From assembly GCF_003947455.1 (NCBI RefSeq), contig NZ_QHJH01000060.1:1-38430 (forward strand): a DNA stretch of 38,430 bases. The letters run 5' to 3'. This document shows, piece by piece, positions 33,330-38,430 of this stretch (the first letter of the stretch is position 1; every line of letters starts with the position of its first letter). The stretch comes from Streptomyces sp. WAC 04229. GTDB taxonomy: Bacteria > Actinomycetota > Actinomycetes > Streptomycetales > Streptomycetaceae. The notes beneath the pieces were generated by a model. That model was not told the DNA's origin. It made no database searches and saw nothing but the letters and a program-made list of their open reading frames with translations. Both the position numbers and the translations under genes were made by a program.

Positions 33330-34223
33330 TCAGCCCTCCGCCGCCGCCGACGCCTGGGCCTCGCCGCGCCCGCGGATCTGCCGGAAGGTGAACTCGGCGA
33401 GGTCGTCGCCGGCCCGGAAGACCTCCGTGGACTTCTCCGTGACGTCCTTGCCGCTGGTGGAGCCCGCGACGGTGAAGTAGGCGTAGCGGCCGTAGGAGTT
33501 GGTGGTGGAGCGGCAGACCGCGCCGGTGCAGAAGGACTTCACGCCGCCGCCGGACAGCGAGCGCACGATGCTCTTCTTGTCGGCCTGCTTCTTGGCCTTG
33601 GCGGCCTGCGCCTCGGTGTCGAAGACGGCCACGCCGACGGTCACGGCGGTGTCGCCCTGGGTGTACGTGACGCGGATCAGGCGGGTGCAGTCGTTGTCGT
33701 TCAGGACCTTCGGCAGGGTGCCCTGGGCGGCGGAGCCGCAGGTGCGGGTGTCGGCCGTCGGGCCCTTCTTGTAGACCGTCTCGCCCATGGTCAGCTGCGT
33801 GCCGGGGAAGAGCAGGTCCGGGCTGAGCGGGGCCTTGTCCTTCTTGGCGCTGGCGACGAAGTCCTTCGGGTCCAGCGGCGGCGGGGCGCTGGTCGGCGCG
33901 AAGGAGGGGGCGGTGGCCGTCGCGCTCGGGATGTCGGCCGTCCCGGGGAGCTGCGAGGACGGGCTGTCGGAGGCCTGGCCGGAGCCGTTGGCCGAGACCA
34001 CGGCCACGGCGACGGCACTGGCTATCGCCACGGTGGCCAGCGCGCCCCCGCCGATGAGGAACAGCCGGCGGCGCTTGGCACGGGCCTCGGAGGCCTCGGC
34101 GAGGGCCGCCCAGTCCGGGGTGTTGTCGCTTTCACCACTGTTCCAGGGCTGCTGTTGCTGCTGCTGCGACTGCGGTGTCCAGGGATCCCACTGTGACTGA
34201 GGTCCCCCCTGCCCAAAGCTCAT
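33330..34223 (-). CDS. Hypothetical membrane-anchored protein
   Basis: 297 residues from ATG 34223; ATG 34232 would add three. Neither has a clear ribosome-binding site. A Gln/Pro/Trp-rich cytoplasmic start (residues 1-50, with a six-Gln run encoded by CAG/CAA) is followed by R-R-R and one membrane helix (about 54-77). A Ser/Pro/Thr-rich linker (80-120) leads to an outside domain of about 170 residues with five cysteines, likely disulfide-bonded. The pattern is common in Streptomyces; I do not recognise the outer domain. It diverges from the glycosyltransferase gene. Confidence 0.85.
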   Translation of the reverse strand: MSFGQGGPQSQWDPWTPQSQQQQQQPWNSGESDNTPDWAALAEASEARAKRRRLFLIGGGALATVAIASAVAVAVVSANGSGQASDSPSSQLPGTADIPSATATAPSFAPTSAPPPLDPKDFVASAKKDKAPLSPDLLFPGTQLTMGETVYKKGPTADTRTCGSAAQGTLPKVLNDNDCTRLIRVTYTQGDTAVTVGVAVFDTEAQAAKAKKQADKKSIVRSLSGGGVKSFCTGAVCRSTTNSYGRYAYFTVAGSTSGKDVTEKSTEVFRAGDDLAEFTFRQIRGRGEAQASAAAEG

Positions 34224-34297
34224 GGGGCGCATCTTAGACGGGCCGAGCGGCGTGCTGGTGCGCGTCCCCGGGGCCCGCAGCGCCTAGCGTTCCGTGC

Positions 34298-35503
34298 ATG
34301 CGGACGGGCAAAAGCGACATCTCCGGGTGGTTGGTGCGGCCTGCGGGAGGGCACCTGTGGGCGGTACTCGTGATCGTGCTGGCGGCCTGCGCGGCACACG
34401 CGGCACGGGTGACCTCGGACGGCGGGATGGACAACGCGATCGTCGTGCGGGCCGCCCGCACCTGGCTGGCCGGCGGCTCCCCGTACGACGATCCGCACTT
34501 CCTCTATTTTCCGAGCGCGGTCCTCGCCGCCGTCCCGCAGGCGCTCCTGCCCGGGGCCGTGCTGCGGGTGCTGGTCCCGGGCGCGGTGACGGCCCTGCTG
34601 GCGCTGGCCTGGGCCTGCGCGCTGCGGCTGCACCGCGTGCCGCTCGGCAGCCGGCTCGCGGCCCTCGGGCTGACCGGCCTCGCGGTGGGCTTCGCCCCGT
34701 TCGGGCACCTGGTGCGGCTCGGCAACTGGACGGTGACGGCGACCGTGGCGCTCCCGCTGTCCCTGCTGCTGGCGAGCCGGGGCCGGTGGACGGCGGCGGG
34801 CGCGGTCGTCGGCGCGGCCGTCGCGCTCAAGCCGCTGCTCGCGCCCGTCCTGCTGCTCTTCCTGTTCGCCGGGCGGTGGCGGGCACTGGCGGCGGCCGTC
34901 CTGGTGCCGGCGCTGGCCTCCGGCGCGGCGGCGCTGGCGATGCCCGACCCGGCCGGCTTCTTCACCCGCACCCTGCCTTTCCTGCTGCGCGGCGACGACG
35001 GCTTCGTCCGGCTCTACGAGGCCTCCCCGGCGGCCGTGCTGCCCCGGCTGGGGGTGCCGCAGGGGCTCGCACAGGGGCTCGCGCTGGCGGCGGCCTGCGC
35101 CGGGGTGCTCTGCGCGTACCGGCGGTGGCGCCGCGGGGACCCCGGTCCGCTGCGGCTCGCGGAGACCGGCGCCGGACTGATGCTCTCCGCGTTCCTCGTC
35201 TCCCGGCCCTCCTACGACCACTACCTCCTGGTCGCCGTGCCGCTGCTGCTCGCCGGGCTGCCGTACGGTGGATCGGTGGCCCGCGGGGTGTGGTTCTGGA
35301 TCTCCCTGGTGCCTCAGGTGCCGGGGCTGACCTGGCCCTGGCTGGATTCGGAGCGGCGCCGGGCCTTCCGGGACGCGTTCACCCTGTGCGTGCTCGCGGT
35401 GACGGTGGCACGGCAGGGCCGGTCCGGTGCGCCGGACGCCGGCGGCCGGGTTCCGTCCGGGCGGTCACCGGAGCCCGCGCGGGCCGCGGCGACCCCGTTT
35501 TGA
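34298..35503 (+). CDS. GT87-like (DUF2029) membrane glycosyltransferase
   Basis: 401 residues, about ten hydrophobic segments. D-G-G-M-D-N (about 41-46) followed by S-P-Y-D-D-P-H-F-L-Y-F-P-S-A-V resembles the catalytic outer loop of polyprenyl-phosphate mannose/arabinose-dependent GT-C enzymes (GT87). S-R-P-S-Y-D-H-Y-L-L-V-A-V-P-L near residue 305 is also family-like. The acceptor is unknown. Another frame on the same strand is also open over much of the gene, but this one carries the membrane pattern. Its stop lies inside the -35 of the rplM promoter. Confidence 0.8.
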   Translation: MRTGKSDISGWLVRPAGGHLWAVLVIVLAACAAHAARVTSDGGMDNAIVVRAARTWLAGGSPYDDPHFLYFPSAVLAAVPQALLPGAVLRVLVPGAVTALLALAWACALRLHRVPLGSRLAALGLTGLAVGFAPFGHLVRLGNWTVTATVALPLSLLLASRGRWTAAGAVVGAAVALKPLLAPVLLLFLFAGRWRALAAAVLVPALASGAAALAMPDPAGFFTRTLPFLLRGDDGFVRLYEASPAAVLPRLGVPQGLAQGLALAAACAGVLCAYRRWRRGDPGPLRLAETGAGLMLSAFLVSRPSYDHYLLVAVPLLLAGLPYGGSVARGVWFWISLVPQVPGLTWPWLDSERRRAFRDAFTLCVLAVTVARQGRSGAPDAGGRVPSGRSPEPARAAATPF

Positions 35504-35529
35504 CCCGGCCGTGGGCGCCCGGGTATTCT
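35500..35529 (+). promoter_or_regulatory. Sigma-70-type promoter of rplM-rpsI
   Basis: -35 TTGACC (35500-35505), 18-nt spacer, -10 TATTCT (35524-35529): the best vegetative promoter in the window. The expected transcript starts near 35536, leaving a leader of about 175 nt before rplM, with a small hairpin CGGTCC-accg-GGACCG (35583-35598). Confidence 0.65.
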
Positions 35530-35710
35530 GCACAGTCGTATGTGTATTGGCTTGCTCATTCTCACGTGAGGGGCCCTTACACCGGTCCACCGGGACCGAT
35601 GACCAGCGACCAGCACGCGGTATGCGTCACCGCGGTGCGGTCAGGGCTGTCGTGATCGTCTTCGGTGACCATGTCAGGACCACTCACTGAAGAAGCGAAG
35701 GCTACGAACC

Positions 35711-36154
35711 GTGCGTACGTACAGCCCCAAGCCCGGCGATGTGACGCGCCAGTGGCACGTCATCGACGCTCAGGACGTCGTCCTGGGTCGTCTGGCCACC
35801 ACTGCGGCCTCCATCCTGCGCGGCAAGCACAAGCCGATCTACGCGCCCCACGTCGACACCGGTGACTTCGTCATCATCATCAACGCCGACAAGGTGCACC
35901 TCTCCGGCAACAAGCGGACCCAGAAGATGGCGTACCGCCACTCCGGCTACCCGGGCGGTCTGCGCTCCGTCCGCTACGACGAGCTCCTGGACAAGAACCC
36001 CGAGAAGGCCATCGAGAAGGCCGTCAAGGGCATGCTTCCCAAGAACTCGCTGGGCCGTCAGATGCTCTCGAAGCTGAAGGTCTACAAGGGTGACCAGCAC
36101 CCGCACGGCGCGCAGCAGCCGCAGCCGTTCGAGATCACCCAGGTCGCGCAGTAG
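35711..36154 (+). CDS. rplM: 50S ribosomal protein L13
   Basis: 147 residues, GTG start behind GAAGG. MRTYSPKPGDVTRQWHVIDA and P-H-G-A-Q-Q-P at the end are typical of actinobacterial L13. It is an early 50S assembly protein. A 42-nt gap separates it from rpsI in the same unit. Confidence 0.97.
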   Translation: MRTYSPKPGDVTRQWHVIDAQDVVLGRLATTAASILRGKHKPIYAPHVDTGDFVIIINADKVHLSGNKRTQKMAYRHSGYPGGLRSVRYDELLDKNPEKAIEKAVKGMLPKNSLGRQMLSKLKVYKGDQHPHGAQQPQPFEITQVAQ

Positions 36155-36196
36155 TTCCGGCCACCCCCTAAGACTGAAGAGAATCTGAGGAGCATC

Positions 36197-36709
36197 GTGG
36201 CCGAGACCACTGCCGAGCAGCCGCTCGAAGAGATCGACATCGACAGCTACACCACCGAGTCCGAGGTCCCCGTCGAGGGCGAGTACACCTCGGAGTCCAT
36301 GGCCTCCGCCTTCGGCGAGCCCCAGCCGGCCGCCGGCCTGGGCCGCCGCAAGAACGCCATCGCCCGCGTCCGGATCGTCCCGGGCACCGGCAAGTGGAAG
36401 ATCAACGGCCGCACCCTTGAGGACTACTTCCCCAACAAGGTGCACCAGCAGGAGGTCAACGAGCCCTTCAAGGTGCTCGAGCTGGACGACCGTTACGACG
36501 TCGTCGCCCGCATCGCCGGTGGCGGTGTCTCAGGCCAGGCCGGCGCGCTCCGTCTCGGTGTCGCCCGCGCCCTGAACGAGGCCGACGTCGACAACAACCG
36601 CGGTCCGCTCAAGAAGGCCGGCTTCCTCAAGCGCGACGACCGTGCGGTCGAGCGCAAGAAGGCCGGTCTGAAGAAGGCCCGCAAGGCTCCGCAGTACAGC
36701 AAGCGCTAA
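36197..36709 (+). CDS. rpsI: 30S ribosomal protein S9
   Basis: 170 residues, GTG start behind TGAGGAG. An acidic N-terminal extension of about 45 residues (Glu/Thr/Ser-rich) precedes the conserved G-R-R-K-N-A-I-A-R-V-R-I. The C-terminus K-A-P-Q-Y-S-K-R reaches the P-site tRNA anticodon. It is the last gene before a strong terminator. Confidence 0.97.
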   Translation: MAETTAEQPLEEIDIDSYTTESEVPVEGEYTSESMASAFGEPQPAAGLGRRKNAIARVRIVPGTGKWKINGRTLEDYFPNKVHQQEVNEPFKVLELDDRYDVVARIAGGGVSGQAGALRLGVARALNEADVDNNRGPLKKAGFLKRDDRAVERKKAGLKKARKAPQYSKR

Positions 36710-36727
36710 GTCGTACCGGCTGTACTC

Positions 36728-36769
36728 CGAACGCCCCGGCGGCACGCCACTGTGCTGCCGGGGCGTTCG
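36728..36769 (+). terminator. Strong terminator after rpsI
   Basis: 18-bp arms (36728-36745 and 36752-36769; CGAACGCCCC/GGGGCGTTCG at the base) with one G-U pair and a 6-nt loop, followed by TTTAT. It ends the rplM-rpsI transcript. Confidence 0.88.
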
Positions 36770-36866
36770 TTTATCCCCGTCGTTGGGCGTATAACGGCAC
36801 AAGACGTTCAAGCGTTCAGAAGCTGAAATGCTTGTGTTCGGAATTGACGTTTCCTCAGGAGGACAA

Positions 36867-38225
36867 GTGGGACGACTCTTCGGCACGGACGGCGTGCGCG
36901 GCGTCGCCAACGCGGATCTGACGGCCGAGCTGGCGCTCGGACTCTCCGTGGCCGCGGCGCACGTACTGGCCGAGGCGGGCACCTTCGCCGGACACCGGGC
37001 GACCGCGGTGGTCGGCCGGGATCCGCGCGCCTCCGGCGAGTTCCTGGAAGCCGCCGTCGTCGCGGGTCTGGCCAGCGCCGGCGTGGACGTGCTGCGGGTC
37101 GGCGTGCTGCCGACGCCCGCGGTGGCCCACCTCACCGGCGCGCTCGGCGCCGACCTCGGCGTGATGCTGTCCGCCAGCCACAACGCCATGCCCGACAACG
37201 GCATCAAGTTCTTCGCGCGCGGCGGCCACAAGCTCGCCGACGAGCTGGAGGACCGGATCGAGTCCGTCTACGCGGAGCACCGCACCGGCGCCCCCTGGGA
37301 CCGTCCGACCGGCGCCGGCGTGGGCCGGGTGCGGGACTACGACGAGGGGCTCGACCAGTACGTCGCCCACCTCGTCGGCGTGCTGCCGAACCGGCTCGAC
37401 GGACTGAAGATCGTCCTCGACGAGGCGCACGGCGCGGCCTCCCGGGTCTCGCCCGAGGCGTTCGCGCGGGCCGGTGCCGAGCTGGTCACCATCGGCGCGG
37501 TGCCCGACGGCCTCAACATCAACGACGGCTGCGGCTCCACCCACCTCGACCTGCTCAAGGCCGCCGTCGTCGAGCACGGCGCCCACCTCGGCATCGCCCA
37601 CGACGGTGACGCCGACCGCTGCCTGGCCGTGGACCACACCGGCGCGGAGGTGGACGGCGACCAGATCCTCGCCGTGCTCGCGCTGGCCATGCGGGAGCGG
37701 GACGCGCTGCGCTCGGACACGGTCGTCGCGACGGTCATGTCCAACCTGGGCTTCAAGCTCGCCATGGAGCGCGAGGGCATCCGGTTCGTGCAGACCGGCG
37801 TCGGCGACCGGTACGTCCTGGAGGAGATGAAGGAGCACGGCTACGCCCTCGGCGGCGAGCAGTCCGGGCACGTCATCATCCTCGACCACGCCACCACCGG
37901 TGACGGCACGCTGACCGGGCTGATGCTGGCGGCACGGGTCGCGCAGACGGGGCGCACGCTGCGGGACCTCGCGGGCGTCATGGAGCGGCTGCCGCAGGTG
38001 CTGATCAATGTGCCGGACGTGGACAAGTCGCGGGTGACGACCTCTGCCGAGTTGGCGACGGCGGTTTCCGAGGCGGAGCGGGAGCTGGGCAGTACCGGGC
38101 GGGTGTTGTTGCGGTCGTCCGGGACCGAGCCGCTCGTGAGGGTGATGGTCGAGGCGGCGGACATCGAGCAGGCTCGGTCTGTTGCCGGGCGGCTGGCGGA
38201 TTCCGTCAAGTCCGCGTTGGGGTAG
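36867..38225 (+). CDS. glmM: Phosphoglucosamine mutase
   Basis: 452 residues from GTG 36867 behind AGGAGGA (36857-36863); an upstream in-frame ATG (36828) is rejected since the family starts at GRLFGTDGVRG. It converts glucosamine-6-phosphate to glucosamine-1-phosphate for peptidoglycan precursors. Active-site Ser104 is in SASHNAMPDNG, the metal loop is DGDADRC, the sugar-binding motif is GGEQSGH, and the phosphate-binding R-S-S-G-T-E-P is near the end. The 97-nt gap after the rpsI terminator must hold its promoter; none is obvious. Confidence 0.97.
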   Translation: MGRLFGTDGVRGVANADLTAELALGLSVAAAHVLAEAGTFAGHRATAVVGRDPRASGEFLEAAVVAGLASAGVDVLRVGVLPTPAVAHLTGALGADLGVMLSASHNAMPDNGIKFFARGGHKLADELEDRIESVYAEHRTGAPWDRPTGAGVGRVRDYDEGLDQYVAHLVGVLPNRLDGLKIVLDEAHGAASRVSPEAFARAGAELVTIGAVPDGLNINDGCGSTHLDLLKAAVVEHGAHLGIAHDGDADRCLAVDHTGAEVDGDQILAVLALAMRERDALRSDTVVATVMSNLGFKLAMEREGIRFVQTGVGDRYVLEEMKEHGYALGGEQSGHVIILDHATTGDGTLTGLMLAARVAQTGRTLRDLAGVMERLPQVLINVPDVDKSRVTTSAELATAVSEAERELGSTGRVLLRSSGTEPLVRVMVEAADIEQARSVAGRLADSVKSALG

Positions 38226-38283
38226 TCGCCGGGTTGGGGGTGGGGGGTTCTGTTCGTCGTGGGCTGCGGGGTCGTCGTGGTTT

Positions 38284-38306
38284 GTCGCGCAGTTCCCCGC
38301 GCCCCT
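38284..38306 (+). repeat. Truncated copy of the intergenic hairpin repeat
   Basis: Identical over 23 nt to 31795-31817, but the expected right arm (GGGGCGCGGGG) is missing: after CCCCT the sequence changes to AGTACTCCAG. The break coincides with a CTAG (38305-38308) and the apparent end of an insertion sequence. Confidence 0.7.
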
Positions 38307-38308
38307 AG

Positions 38309-38430
38309 TACTCCAGTGTGGTTTCGTGATCTATCCAGCAGGTTCGTTGGCGGTTCGTCGTCGGTAGTGGCTGCGTCGGGCTGTTGCCTGATGGCGGCTG
38401 CGCCAGTGGGACCAGTGCAGGAGTCTGCTC
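38309..38430 (-). mobile_element. End of a probable insertion sequence (extends beyond window)
   Basis: The segment starts where the hairpin repeat is cut and carries a transposase-like C-terminus on the minus strand. CTAG at 38305-38308 could be a 4-bp target duplication, as IS701-type elements make at YTAR sites. The other end lies outside the window, so the call rests on one junction. Confidence 0.5.
38331..38430 (-). CDS. Transposase C-terminal fragment (partial)
   Basis: The minus-strand frame enters at the window edge and stops with TAG at 38331-38333, giving about 32 residues of the form SRLLHWSHWRSRHQATARR followed by SHYRRRTANEPAG. The W-x2-W, HQA-x-AR and HYRRR pattern is one I associate with C-termini of Streptomyces insertion-sequence transposases (IS701-like or related). 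The stop lies 22 bp from the presumed element end, which fits. Confidence 0.55.
   Translation of the reverse strand, partial: SRLLHWSHWRSRHQATARRSHYRRRTANEPAG

Noticed and set aside
34140..34180. CAG/CTG-rich run in the membrane-anchored protein gene as a microsatellite
   Set aside because: Only about six Gln codons, interrupted by other codons; fits a normal Gln-rich cytoplasmic tail.
34294..35655. Second long plus-strand frame overlapping the GT87-like gene
   Set aside because: It is Arg/Gly/Pro-rich without membrane pattern or motifs; the chosen frame has regular hydrophobic segments and GT-C-like loops.

Overview
This is a high-GC actinobacterial chromosome segment, almost certainly Streptomyces. 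GC-rich third codon positions, GTG starts, the actinomycete ribosomal gene order (S10-spc, then secY-adk-map, then infA-rpmJ-rpsM-rpsK-rpoA-rplQ-truA, then rplM-rpsI-glmM, with no rpsD between rpsK and rpoA), and WhiJ-type XRE/DUF397/HATPase regulators all point that way. From memory, the order anti-sigma-type kinase, XRE, gdhA, csp, DEAD-box helicase, rpsJ resembles the S. coelicolor interval between tuf1 and rpsJ.

Left part (1-15420) is accessory. It holds, in order: the tail of an unknown gene; a small anti-sigma-like ATPase facing a WhiJ-like XRE regulator with its DUF397 partner; an MmyB-like regulator divergent from an SDR oxidoreductase/tautomerase pair across a perfect 21-bp palindrome; gdhA with a possible GlnR site; and a stress block of cold-shock protein, DEAD-box RNA helicase (apparently frameshifted in a 7-C tract), a small CBS-like protein, a possible GvpU-like protein and a MerR-like regulator preceded by a perfect 32-bp palindrome.

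Then comes a polymorphic-toxin island (about 9055-15420). It has a protein that looks like the PsbP/Mog1/DcrB group, a possible HEAT-like protein, a 1539-residue WXG-like/RHS-repeat protein with a distinct C-terminal toxin tip, and a small gene directly behind it that is the likely immunity gene. It abuts the leader of the ribosomal supercluster. This island is the most interesting part of the window.

Right part (15908-38225) is housekeeping: 28 ribosomal proteins, SecY, adenylate kinase, methionine aminopeptidase, IF-1, RNA polymerase alpha, pseudouridine synthase TruA and phosphoglucosamine mutase GlmM. Many genes overlap by 1-4 nt, which suggests translational coupling. Hairpins mark the unit boundaries at 21289-21363, 25723-25756, 27932-27965, 30648-30679, 31806-31830, 32417-32448 and 36728-36769. 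Two non-ribosomal genes, a secreted-type membrane-anchored protein and a GT87-like glycosyltransferase, lie between truA and rplM. The right edge enters what looks like an insertion sequence (transposase C-terminus on the minus strand) that appears to have cut a common intergenic hairpin repeat.
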